A DNA stretch of 64,000 nucleotides, from positions 62,001 through 126,000 of the forward strand of contig NW_001799039.1 of assembly GCF_000165425.1 (NCBI RefSeq). Direction: 5' to 3'. Origin of the DNA: Paramecium tetraurelia (taxonomy: Eukaryota; Ciliophora; Oligohymenophorea; Peniculida; Parameciidae). The translations under genes and the position numbers were made by a program. This document shows positions 23,877-35,280 of the stretch, in pieces (the first letter of the stretch is position 1; each line of letters begins with the position of its first letter). The notes below the pieces were generated by a model. That model was not told the DNA's origin and searched no databases. It worked only from the letters and a program-made list of their open reading frames with translations.

Positions 23877-26199
23877 TCAACTAACATAAATTAACTCATT
23901 CATGTTTTATTGATTTCTTTTCAAATATTCTTGATTCATTAAACTCTCTATAACATCTTTGATATCTATATCATTTGGTTTAAACATCTTTAATTATTCT
24001 TTTACCAATTAAATCAATTATTAAAAGGTTTAAGTCTTTTTACCTTTCATAATTCGAACAATTGCAGCTTGGATGGCAATCTTTCTATCTCCTTAAATAT
24101 CCTCTTCTATTAAATCTATATGAAATTGATTTACATTAATATTCAACAAATTATTCCAAGATGATGCCCACTCTAAATTTAAGCTTGGGATTTGAGAATT
24201 CTTCATTGAACTTGTAGGCCTATCCATCTCTAGTAAGTAACTTTTTGGATTCTAGTAATTTGATTTGGTTTAAGAAATACTAGTTGTTGACTCCAATTGA
24301 TTACTTTATTAATAATTTAAATTTACTGCTAATTGCTCGCTGGTTTATGGATTATTTTAATGATTAAATTGTAACAAAATTGCACCGCCAACAACTCCGA
24401 TGATGACTTTGTATTCTTAATTAGTTCTGAACATCAATTCCACCATGGATAATTGATCTTACCAACTGATATCTATTCTATAATATATTATTAGATTGAA
24501 TAATACAGTTAATTCTTTTCCTGTTAAGAATTGAATTTCTCTCTGTAAGCAGCCTTTAATTAGTTCAGAATCAATATATTATCTAGATTAAGTTGTGGTC
24601 TAATTTCAGGCCAATATTCTTTTTGTAGTATTTTGGCTTGAATTTCAATATCAGAAATGGTTATTTTTTCCTCATTTTTCTATTATTCATAATCCTTAAT
24701 CATGGACTCAAGTTACTTGGTATGTTCTGGTCCATAAGTCTTACGAAATTGATCAATTATTTGTTTATCAAAATCAGAATGATAATCAAAGAGTGTGAGT
24801 ATTCTTTATGCTAGTTTATTTTAGTAGTTTCTCAACAATAAGTCCTTAGCTTAAAAACATTCCAAGAGTTGCATAACCTCTTTTAATTATTTTTCTTCAC
24901 CAATATCTATTCTTTTAAGAGTAAAAGTGTGTAGTTTTTACAACAGCGACTCCATGATAAAATGTTATTCAGCATTTGCGGTTATCATTTCAAAAGCAAC
25001 ACGTAGATTGGCTAACAGGAATTGGTTGTTTTCAGCATGATCATAGATCAACTTCTTATAAGACTGCTATAAGGAGATGAGTTATTCTAGGAATTTACTT
25101 TTCTATGGAATATAAGTTGATAACTACTTGATCTTCCTTTTCTTATTTGATTTTAGTTTGAGAGATTCTGTTTTTCTGTTCAACGATGATTTCCTAACCC
25201 TATTGAATGATGATTTCTTGGAATTTCCTAACAAAAATGTGTGTGTTGCTCTTGAAATGGTCAAAGAATTTTACCAATTAACCAAATTACTAATTTATAT
25301 AGAAAATGCAATACTTCATAATAATCCTGAATTATAATATTTTTAAGAGTGTCATTATTATCAGAATTCAAATCTGAAGCATAACTATTAATGATATAAT
25401 TGTTAAATAAATCTATTAATTCTTTTTAAAGTTCACTTTGTTCACATCCAAAGATTAATCTAATTCTACCTAATTCTTCCTGTTTGAATTGAACTAGTGA
25501 TTTTATTTAATCCAAAAAGGACTGTTATTAAAAGTTGCTGTATTATTATTGATAATAGGTTTTACTGTCCTCCTTAATTTCTTTTTGAATTAATTAATTA
25601 TTCCCTATATCTTAGAATGTTTTCATGCCATATATAATTTTATATACTCTTTGTAGTAACAATTGTGATTCTTTATCAAGTAGGATTCGATCCAATTTTA
25701 ATTTTGCCTTGAATTCCTCTTTTATTGAAAAAAATAGTTTGTTGTAGAATTATTCATAAAATTGTTTTTTGGCTTACTATTTCAAATTTGGATATTAACT
25801 AGTATTATTCAAAACTTCAACAAATGATCGATCTAAATAAGTAAAATAACTTTGAAGAATTCGAGTATGAATTTCATAAATCTCATGTTAGTAAAGAATT
25901 TCTTCGATAAAATTTTTATCACTTTTCAAACTCTGTCTTGCAATCTTCTCTGATTCTTTTAAAAAATCCTCGTTATATCCTTTGAATAAATCATACATCT
26001 TCTGTCCTTATTGTTCACCTTAAACTATATAATTGAATATTTCTCTGTTTTAAGTTAATATAAAATATTACGTATAGAAAGTCATTGTTTCCTTTGTATT
26101 GTATACCTTTTTCTCGCCTTTCAAAACTTTTTCAATATGATCCCTTAGATTGTTTATCTTAACTTGCAAACCACTTCTGATTTTTTCAAATGTATTCAT
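23877..26199 (-). CDS. Cullin, scaffold of a RING ubiquitin ligase
   Basis: 747 aa after introns at 24478-24506 (29 nt), 25103-25127 (25 nt) and 25290-25314 (25 nt); the spliced length is divisible by three. N-terminal cullin repeats (YLDRSFVEVLNN, EELGRIRLIFG), the central block NYQNKLAQRIL and the cullin homology region with KQLESMIKDYEQQ and YWPEIRPQLNL are visible. The C-terminal winged helix has the neddylation site IVRIMKGKK, about 55 residues from the end, and ends in EYLKRNQQNMNELIYVS, close to the usual ERD...YVYLA. It should bind a RING protein and be switched on by NEDD8. The subtype (CUL1, 3 or 4) was not decided; the N-terminus is divergent. Confidence 0.92.
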
Positions 26200-26258
26200 G
26201 TAAAAATGAAATTTAAATATTAATCATATTTTATAAAAAATATACATTATTTTCCATT
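26200..26258. other. Short tandem spacer between FAR and cullin genes
   Basis: 59 bp between the acyl-CoA reductase stop and the cullin start on the same strand. It must hold the 3' UTR of one gene and the promoter of the next. Confidence 0.6.
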
Positions 26259-27880
26259 TCACAACTTAGCTCTCTGTCTATTAAACAACCCATTCATCGT
26301 ATAATTTTTATTCTCTACTGGAAGTTTTTGCTTTTCTACAATCCATTTTAAATCAGTGAAATTTCCACTCTTCCAAGACCTCAATAAATCAGTTGGCTCC
26401 TCATCCACAGGTGGTTAGACATTTTCTTTCAAGATGAATTTCTGCAGTCCGTAATGGAATGTCATCATATAAGATCTAGTATTGTGAATGTAATTCATAC
26501 CTCCATTCCATTTCAGTCACATCCAATAAGAAGATCCCCTGCTCATCCCTTGACAAGCAATTCATTAATTGTAAGACATTCTCTTAAGAAAACACCCACT
26601 CATTCCTATTGAAATGTTTGAAAGTCTTATTGATAGTGTCAGCCTTATCAATAACCTTGAGATAACGACCAGCATTCTTCTTCTAAGATGGATTTCCAAA
26701 CGTGTCAGCAAAAGTCTTCAATGCCAAAGCTCCCATCTTCCTTTTGAAATTCATGTATCTGTAATAGCACAGATTATTATTGATCTCAATGGTACATGGG
26801 GAGACTTTGACACTAGGAGGATTGGCATTCCAATATTCAAAACAAGTATCTTTGGTCACTTTCCATGGAGCAGGATTCCTAGCACTAGTACCGCAATGGT
26901 AAATTTAGAAATTATTCTTATTTGCCTCATATGCTCCTGCAACCAGTATCATATCAGATACAAAATCAACTGGGACTTGATCTGTAATCAAATTCTCCTT
27001 TCCTTTATAGATTTTGACTAATCCGATTCCTGCGAAAAAGATCACAGCTGCACCTCCAACCAAGTTATCAATCTTTTTATAAGAATCGATATTACCCAAC
27101 CAGGGATTGGATCTCTGAATGAACATCCTACTATTGTTGGTCTCACTATTGTGATTTGCATGTTGGGAGGTCTCAATTAAGCCAACATCTATTCAGCCAA
27201 GTTCTTTGTGAATGTGTATGTATTTGGAAATTTGTCTAATGCCAATTTTTATTGTTTCTCATCGAAATTTTAAGAAGATCTATATAATATCGAAACAAAG
27301 GACTCCACATCTTTTTGGGGATGATAGATCTTTTCCTCAATGAATCTTGGTAATTCAACAATAAATTATACCCAAATTTATCACTGTTTACATAGGCAGT
27401 CGATACATGGATGAAATTCTCTAAATGCTTACATTGCTTAGCTAACTCCAACACCTTTTGAACTCCATAATAATTGATTTCCAAGGCAACCTTGATTGGG
27501 GAGTTGAAGTCAACACTGGCAGCACTATTTATGATAATATTGACATTTTCTATGAGCTCTTGTGTAACTTCCTTACTGAGTCCCAAATGAGGCTTGATGA
27601 GATCGCCATCCACTGGTTTCACGACCTACTCAATAAAATTCTGAAAATCCGCTCCTTTTTGTTTACGAATCCTGTCAAAACATTGAGAATTGATAATCTC
27701 CTTATTGAATCTCTCTGTCACTGATTGCCCTTTCTTTGCCCTCACTAAAACGTAAACTCTCTTAACTTCCAAAACTCTTAAAATCTTCTCCAATATGACC
27801 TTGGCCACAAAGCCTGTGCAGCCAGATACTAATAAGGATTTTCCCTTGTAGAAGTTAAGACAACTTATGTTTGTAGTCAT
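26259..27880 (-). CDS. Fatty acyl-CoA reductase
   Basis: 515 aa after introns of 26, 23 and 25 nt; the spliced length is divisible by three. The enzyme reduces long-chain acyl-CoA to fatty alcohol with NADPH, the first step toward ether lipids and wax esters. The Rossmann fold begins LLVSGCTGFVAKVILEKIL (TGxxGF nucleotide-binding motif near residue 20). The catalytic pair is in HVSTAYVNSDK (YxxxK). IVRPTIVGCSFRDPIPGW and the hydrophobic GGAAVIFFAGIGLVKI are typical of the family, as is DQVPVDFVSDMILVAG. A C-terminal FAR_C-type region follows. The short hydrophobic stretch could attach it to peroxisome or ER membranes, as in animal FARs. Confidence 0.9.
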
Positions 27881-27914
27881 AATTAAATTATATTAATTTT
27901 TATATCTTAATATT

Positions 27915-28144
27915 TCAGAGCTGTCTGTTAAAGGCCTCTTGATTTTCATTGAAAGCAAATCCAGCAAAGAGACCTGCACTCAAATTACGTATAAATGCTT
28001 TTCTCTTGAAAAATACAGAAGCACCAACTCCTACAAAGTATCCTAATTTGCCATTACACATATACGCATACCAACTGTAGTGTAGGTAACAAAATCAAAA
28101 GCTGTCTTGTTCAATTAAGTGTCTAATTTAAGTTGTCTATCCAT
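27915..28144 (-). CDS. MIC10-like subunit of mitochondrial MICOS complex
   Basis: 66 aa with one 29-nt intron; 230 minus 29 is 201, divisible by three. MIC10 is a tiny inner-membrane hairpin that bends crista junctions. Two hydrophobic helices with glycine-zipper spacing are visible: VTYTTVGYFVGVGASVFF and LSAGLFAGFAF, joined by a positive loop FKRKAFIRN. That layout (Gly-rich helix, KR loop, Gly-rich helix, polar tail) is the MIC10/DUF543 signature. The gene is too short for standard ORF tracks. It lies just upstream of, and on the same strand as, the acyl-CoA reductase gene, with 34 bp between them. Confidence 0.75.
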
Positions 28145-28895
28145 TTTTATAATAAATTTAATTAAAAAATAATATAATTGTATTAACAACTAATTAATAT
28201 AGAATTGGATGAAGTAAAATTATAAATCTTACAAACAATCATCTCCCAACTATATTCCCACTCCCTTGGTTCAATCTCCTTTGTCTACATTAGTTATCTC
28301 TAAAGGCAATAAGGTAGTGCATCCCCTTAAAGTATGTGCATTCAAATCTATATACAATCTTGGTAGTTCATAAGTTTGAATGCAAGATAGGCAAGTATTA
28401 TGAGAGAAATCCAATGAATTGCATCTATTCCACCTAACCCCCCTCTATATTTGAACAGTATCTTTATATAAATCTTAACTTCCTCCAACATCTAAATGTA
28501 CGTACATCAATATCTAACAACCCAATTAATCTTCAGTATTTATTTAACTTAATTTCTGATACAATAGGATCATTAGAAACGTTCAAGATTGCCTATTATT
28601 TCAGGATTTGTATTAGTTAATTCGTGAATGCGCATGTAGAATTGCAACAGTAATGAGGATGAATAAGATTTGAATTTTCAGAATAAAATTATTAATTGTA
28701 CAAAAACAAGAATTTTTCGACAGGAATAATAGGTAAGCGCAGCAAGATTCGAATATTGTCTTTGCATTATTATTTAATGATAAAAATTAATATGTAATAA
28801 TGACTTACTTATTATTTAAAATAATATGGTATATTGAGGATTCTTAAGTGACAAATGTTTTTCATTGAATATCTTTTAAATTAATTTCTTGAAAG
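28145..28895 (-). pseudogene. Probable relic of a secreted Cys-containing protein
   Basis: Between MIC10 and glutamine synthetase the minus strand holds protein-like pieces in different frames: a signal-peptide-like stretch without an ATG (KIQILFILITVAILHAHS, near 28620-28680) and a Cys-bearing piece (CNSLDFSHNTCLSCIQTYE, near 28380-28440) ending at a TGA near 28280. No splice pattern joins them into one frame, so a decayed gene is the simplest reading. Chance cannot be excluded. Confidence 0.3.
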
Positions 28896-30122
28896 ATGAC
28901 AGAAACCATTGAAAATTTAAGAGATTTTAACTATTATCCATTCTCCTCGAACATTAATAGTAAGTACGTATTGGCAGAATATATATGGATTGATGGAACA
29001 GGAGAAAAATTGAGATCCAAAACCAAAGTAAGTTCGTATATCTCAAATTAAGGTCTATTTGAATCCTATAAAAAACCTTGATGATCTGGAATGGTGGACA
29101 TATGATGGATCATCGACAGATTAAGCTGTTACTAAATTTTCAGAGATATATCTAAAACCAGTTTGCATGGTCAAAGATCCTTTTAGAGGGGATCCTCATC
29201 TATTGGTCCTTTGTGAAACGTATTTGCCTGATAAAAAAACACCCGCAAGGTATAATTTTAGGTATTCAAATTTACACTATTTAAGATGGCTATCGAATTT
29301 AATTATGGAGAAGGCAAAAGAACACAAGCCTTGGTTTGGCATTGAGTAGGAGTATTTCCTTTTCAAACGTACAGGCACAACACACTTGTGGCCATTGGGT
29401 TGGCCAAATGGAGGATTCCCATATCCTCAGGGGAGATACTATTGTTCGATTGGGGAGAGAAACAATTTTGGGAGAGCCCTTGCTGAGGCTCACTTGAGAG
29501 CGTGTTTGAATGCTGGACTGAAGATAGCAGGGTTGAATGCAGAAGTGGCTCCTTCTTAATGGGAATTTCAGATAGGAATTGCAGAGGGAATAGAGATTGG
29601 AGATCACATGTGGTTGGCAAGATATATATTGGAAAGGATCGGAGAGGAATTTGGCATAGATATCAATTACGATCCGAAGCCAATTTAGGGTGATTGGAAT
29701 GGTAGTGGAGCACATTGCAATTATTCGACTGAAACTACTCGAAGTGAAGGGGGTTACAAATATATCGTTGAGAAATTAATGCCAATCCTTGAGAAATAAC
29801 ACAAAGATATGATCCGATTGTATGGAATCAACAACCAATTGAGATTGACAGGGAAACATGAGACAGGGAGATATGATTCCTTTTCTTGGGGCGATGGTGC
29901 TAGAGGGTGTTCGATTAGAGTGCCTATAATAACGAAAGAATTAGGATAAGGGTACGGAATCATATTATTAATTGCAGATATTTTGAGGACAGGAGACCAG
30001 CAGCCAATATAGATCCATATTTAGTGTCTGCAGCGTTGGTTGACGTTACATGTTTAAATAGTGAGCATTTGCCATAATTGTTGTAGGTGTTTGAAACATC
30101 TTAAAAGGCTCTTCAAGCATGA
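28896..30122 (+). CDS. Glutamine synthetase (type II, eukaryotic)
   Basis: 391 aa with introns at 29028-29052 (25 nt) and 29952-29977 (26 nt). The enzyme makes glutamine from glutamate, ammonia and ATP. Family motifs in order: [39 protein letters not shown] (metal-binding Glu), [40 protein letters not shown] block (here [20 protein letters not shown]) and [15 protein letters not shown]. Length and motifs match cytosolic type II enzymes of eukaryotes. In-frame TAG and TAA codons stand at invariant glutamines and prove the code used here. Confidence 0.97.
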
Positions 30123-30198
30123 CATCAATGTATATTTAAAAACTCATCATTAGAAGAATTCTAAATTCTAAATTCTAGATTATATTAATTATTATATT

Positions 30199-31214
30199 AT
30201 GTCAATAACTGTTTCAAATTGCCAATAAATATGTGGTTCTCCATTGAATAATAGTACTGCAAAGAACTTGTGGACATTCTCTAAATCCGATAGATTTGGA
30301 AACTTGGCTAATCCAGTTAAGTATACATGATTGATCTAATCATTATAGTTGCGGTAAAGCATTTTACGATTTGCCTAGTCAGATAGAGAAGAGAGCTGCA
30401 GGAATTGGAAAAGGAACGAAGTAATTTCTAACCATTTAAATTAAGAACTGATTTTACAAAAGTGCCATTCGCAACTCCTTCCCCATAATAATACAACTTA
30501 TCTAGTGATGTCGAATCAAATCTAAAGAAATAGAAGGGCAACAAATTCGGAATGAGCAGAGAAAAAATGGCTAGTACAGGAATCCTTGGGAACTTAAATT
30601 TAAAAACTCCAGGTAAATTGAGTCATCAATCTATCCATCACAGCTCCTGGAACCTATGATTTGGGATCTACCTTGAGTGATATTCGATACTCAATGAGAC
30701 AGAGACCAAAAACCAACTTCATGGTCTTGACAAGCAAAGAAATCCCAGGACCTGGAACCTACGAAGCTCTACCTGCAGTTAATGCTGTGGGAAAATACCC
30801 AATTTCGAAATACAATAATTCATGCGCTACTTTATTCAATCCCAAGAATTCTAAACGCTTCGTCAAAGACTTTTGTAATCGTCTAATACCATATTTAAGC
30901 GACTAATCTATATGCTCCTGGACCAGGCACTTATCCAGTCGATAAGACAGGAATCCAAAAAGTATGTTGACTATACTAATGATAGGATGGCAATTACTTC
31001 ATTTCTAAATTCCACTCTTCCAATGTTCGAAGTTTTCCCAAGGAATCCAGAAGAACTGGTTCTGTTGGCAAAGGTATACCAATCAATTTATGAACAAGCT
31101 GGCACTCCAGCTCCGGGTAGCTATAGATTGCCTTCCGAATTCGGGTACTACGAATCCAGACACAAAGCCAATAGGAGTGCTGGAGACATTGGAGAAAATA
31201 AAGTCTAATAATGA
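30199..31214 (+). CDS. SHIPPO (PG-rich) repeat protein, probable ciliary microtubule protein
   Basis: 285 aa after six introns (28, 25, 31, 25, 24 and 25 nt); the spliced length is divisible by three. Repeats of the SHIPPO/STPG type are seen as APGTYDLGS, IPGPGTYEALP, APGPGTYPVD and APAPGSYRLP, each followed by a basic stretch. Proteins with these repeats line doublet microtubules of cilia and flagella in animals and protists. No other domain. Six introns in about 1 kb show how strongly short introns fragment genes in this genome. Confidence 0.85.
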
Positions 31215-31288
31215 TTATCAAATACCAATTAATGTATACATACGCACAACAATATATAGATTTTGTTATTAATAATATATATAATACA

Positions 31289-31790
31289 ATGGCAACAACT
31301 ATTGAATTGCTCAAGTGGTCCAATCTCATCTCCTCAATCATGTTGATACTGATTGGAGTCACTCAAATCATATCCCTGTCTATCCTTTTTAAGAGTTTTA
31401 GTTTTACATTCTTCATGTCATTTTTCTTACCATTTTTCTTAATGTAAGTCAGCATTTCATTAAATTTAGATTATTTGGAATCATGTTGTTTGCGAGTGGC
31501 TAGAAGATGGAATTTATGGACAACAATTTCAGATTTCTGAGTTCCCTCTTAGGAAGAGGCCTATTTAATATTTAGTATCGAATAATCCTATAAATTTAAG
31601 TCTTGCTTCCTTGGCTGTTTATCAGTTGGCAAATGCAGCAAGTGACATCATCGGATTCATAATCGGAGCAATGCTATTTTGCACAGGCTTTTTTTATTTG
31701 ATTTTGCATTTTTGTGGAGTAATTAATACATAATATATATTTCATTAGAATAAGGAGGAATTAACATCATACAAGCAATAATTAAGTTGA
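31289..31790 (+). CDS. Four-helix membrane protein, COPI-associated/TVP15 type
   Basis: 149 aa with two 26-nt introns; a further 30-nt GT-AG segment near the 3' end could be spliced without changing frame. Hydrophobic segments: ISSIMLILIGVTQIISLSI, FFMSFFLPFFLMLFG, a segment after FRFLSSLLGRGLFNIYLASLA, and IIGFIIGAMLFCTGFFYLIL. The conserved-looking block FLSSLLGRGLFNIY resembles the family of COPI-associated Golgi membrane proteins. Role inferred: Golgi membrane protein. The family call is moderate; the four-helix topology is clear. Confidence 0.65.
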
Positions 31791-31858
31791 TTCAAATTCA
31801 TATTGGTCTTTATTTATCAGTATAATTAATTTATCAATAAAACATCTCTAACGAATAC

Positions 31859-33921
31859 ATGGATTAACTCTCTTAATACTATACCACTCAACACTTCCTA
31901 GAACCAAACAAAGACACCAATAAGTCCCAAAGAACCAGATCAAACACAAATGAGAAATTGGTTACTCCAAACTTGCTTTATGTCACTAGGAATTAACAAT
32001 AACCTCAACCTTCAATTAGATTGGAATGTCAATAACAAATCCAAAAACCCTCTCAATCCTCATGTAATCTCAAAGAATTAGCAAAGGCGAAAGTCCTTGA
32101 ATCCGACGAATTAGTGTTCTATAGAAATAAGTCCTCTTATTAGGAAAAGTAAATTTTAGATCTTTAGGCTGAATTGCATCATATAAAGTCAACAGTTTAG
32201 GAAAGAGTGACCTACATTGAGGATACTCATAGAATATAATAATTGGAAACAAATTTACAATAATACCAATAAGAATGCAATAGAATGAACAATCTATTGA
32301 GAGAGACTCAAAATGAATCAGAATCATTGAAGTAGAAGAATCTGTAGTTGTCGCAATCCATTTTTTAGTTTCAACAATTGCAATTCGAATTTGATAGATT
32401 AAAAAGGAATTCTCAAGAAACTGATTAGTATTGGCAAAATGAAATACAAAGACTCAACGTGTTGTTGTCTTAAAGTCAGACCTAGTTACACTAATTGCAA
32501 AAGACATTGATAGAAACAAAGTAATACGAACAGATGTATCATCAATAATAACCGATCTAAACCTAATTGGCTTTGGAATTGGAGAGAATGACTTCAATGT
32601 TAAGGGCTAAGACTGATGAATATGATCAATAGAAATAGACCTATATAAAGGAGATAGAAATCTCATCCAGGAGAATCAAGGATTCAGAATTAGAACTCAA
32701 GGATTTAAAAATTCGAGAGACCAATCAAAAATAATCAATTGATGAATTGAGCAGGGAAAACAATTAAATTACTGAAAAGTTTATGAATGAAATTAGAAAC
32801 AAAAACGATGAAATCTAAAAGCTATAATAAATTATTTAGACTTTATAATTGACTTTACAGGATACTTCAAAATATATGGAGTATGAAATTAGATCAAAGA
32901 AGTAAAATGAAGAAATCAATAATCTCAATCAAAGAATTAGAATCAAATAAGAGGAAACAGACAACTATAAATAATAAATGTTGATTTTATAAAATTAAAT
33001 TTAGGAATGCCAAAAATATGCAGAATATGAAATTAAATATTAAAATCTCGCATAGGAATATGACAGATTAAATAATTCTTTAATGATGAAATTATAAGAG
33101 AATGACTAATTGAGGAATTGCATTTCAAAATTGCAAATCACCTTGAATGATCATTACAAAATAGAAGAATATGATAATAAAATAGCCTTGTAGAATTAAG
33201 AAATAGACCATCTTCATTAAAGTTTACAATCTAAGTGTTAAGAGATCGAGAAATTAAATTATGAAAACAATAGGATGTCATCCTTATTAAGAACAAGAAA
33301 TGACGAAATCGATAATCTGAAATATAAAATGTAAGATAATTCATAGTTGAAAGAATATCAATAGAAGTTCCAGATGCTAAATGGAGAAATGGAGAGATTG
33401 GCAATTCAATTGAGGAGTAAGAATGAGGAAATGGAAAAACTAAGATAATATTTAGCATAATTTTAGTTGTAAGAGGCTAATAAGTTATAAGAATTAGAAC
33501 AAAAGAATGTCGCTTATTAAACTGAGATAGAGAGATTGAGCAGTTTGCTGAAGGTGAAATTATCAGAGAATGAGTAGAATAAATTATAAATCAGATGTTT
33601 ATAAGAAGAAAACGATCAATAAAAATGTAAAATATTGACTCAAAATGAAATACAGTAATATAATGATAAGGTGACTATTTTGACTCAGGAAGTTGAGTCT
33701 TGGAAGAATCAATTTATCAATCTCAATAGAGAATATCATAAATAATAAGAGTAGTTAATGCTGTCTAATGCAGAATTGGATACATTGAAAAAACAGAGGA
33801 GCAATTCAATTAGAGTATATTTGATATTTATTACTTTTAGTTGGATACGTATGAGACAACTAAGGAAAACTCAGCTCTTTCTGCCTTCTAATATGGGACT
33901 CTCACAATAAGAAATCTATGA
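31859..33921 (+). CDS. Long coiled-coil protein with repeated RxKNxEI-type motif
   Basis: 678 aa with one 26-nt intron near the 3' end. After a polar head of about 100 residues, the chain is coiled coil to the end. A motif of the form R(S/N)KN(D/E)E(I/M)xxL recurs (IRNKNDEIQKL, IRSKKQNEEINNL, TRNDEIDNLKY, LRSKNEEMEKL), each near the start of a helical block, suggesting an internal repeat of roughly 35-60 residues. No other domain. A filamentous cytoskeletal or basal-body role is plausible but not shown. Confidence 0.85.
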
Positions 33922-33955
33922 TACTAATAATTTAATAATATAATATTATTTTGTT

Positions 33956-34928
33956 ATGAGTAATTACGAAAGTCCCTCTGCAGTATCTATCATCTTATAA
34001 TTTGTCTAGAACTCCAAATACAGTAGACACAAAGGCTATTTAAAGTGGGAACTTGCTAATAAGGATGTTAATGGTGCATTTGATGTTCAACAACTACAAT
34101 TAGAAAAGGGACTAATCAATCGAGATAGATAAGCGAATTCCTTAATGATACCTTCGATGAAATCACCCTAATCTTCACAAATTAGTCCTGAACCTTCAAC
34201 AACAAGGGAGCATACTTGTTGTGATAAATTAGATGAATTAAGCAAGTAATACGTAATAGAAATCAATCTATCCGTAGTAACTAATCATCAATGAGCAAAT
34301 GAATAAATTAACTGAGTTAAATTTATTGATTTAACAACATTCTAAACTCTTGATTGACTCTTATAATCAAGGATTGGAAGATGCTAAAACACAATAATAA
34401 AAGGAATAATAGATTCTAGAAAATAATCGTTTATTGAGAGAAAGGGATAGACAGATTCAAGAGTGGGAAGAGAGGTACAATAAGGAGAAAAAGATTGGAG
34501 ATGAAAAGGAAGAAGAGATTCGGTAGATATGAATTTTAGTTTAATAGTGAACTGGAAAAACAGGTAAAAGAATTGGCAACACAAGTCGTCGTAACTACAA
34601 GTGCCACAGATTTGGAAAGTGAGAAAAACCAATGGAAAAATAAATTCATCACATTAAATAAACAGTTTAATGAAGCCGAATAGTAAGTGGTTGTACTTGA
34701 AAATGAGATCGATATGTTGAAATAATAGTAGAAGAAGACTGAAGTTAGAGTAAAATATATATCTCAAAGACTAGACAACCACTAGAAGAAAAACAGTTAC
34801 AAAGGATATCCCTTTGCCCTGATAATTTCATATTGGTCTATTATTTTATAATATCTTTATTTTATTTTCATAAATAATAAATACTACAGAACTTTATCTC
34901 ATATAGCTTCCCCCTAATTATTAAGTGA
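33956..34928 (+). CDS. Coiled-coil protein
   Basis: About 301 aa with introns of 22, 25 and 20 nt; the spliced length is divisible by three. Residues 1-90 are polar (YESPSAVSIILQFVQNSKY). From about residue 100 the chain is coiled coil (QMNKLTELNLLIQQH, LLRERDRQIQEWEERYN). The gene starts 34 nt after the stop of the preceding coiled-coil gene on the same strand. The 3' end is uncertain: if the last 20-nt intron is not used, the frame runs on to about 35121 with a hydrophobic tail. Confidence 0.65.
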
Positions 34929-35280
34929 AAACAAGAGTAATTTATATAAGAATTTGAAGAATATTTATACTTTTTTCTATAATTCTTGTGATTTGCAATT
35001 CTTGATGTTTTTTGGAGAATAATTCTAATTATTTTTAATGGAAATAGCTAAATAAGTTATTTAAGATAAAGGTTATTTGGATCTGAATAATCTAGGCTTA
35101 ATAGAAATACTTAAGCATTATTGAAATAATTAATTTTTTAACAAGATTGCCCTTTAGCATATATTAAAACTAATCAAATTGTACAATGATTTAAAAAATA
35201 TGTTTTCTATCACTTGATAATGCTTGATTTATAAGCTTTAATACTATCATAAAATACTTGAAATAATAATTTTATTTTAC
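34929..35280. other. Intergenic, about 350 bp
   Basis: AT-rich spacer. The only reading that enters it is the alternative 3' end of the previous gene. Confidence 0.5.
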
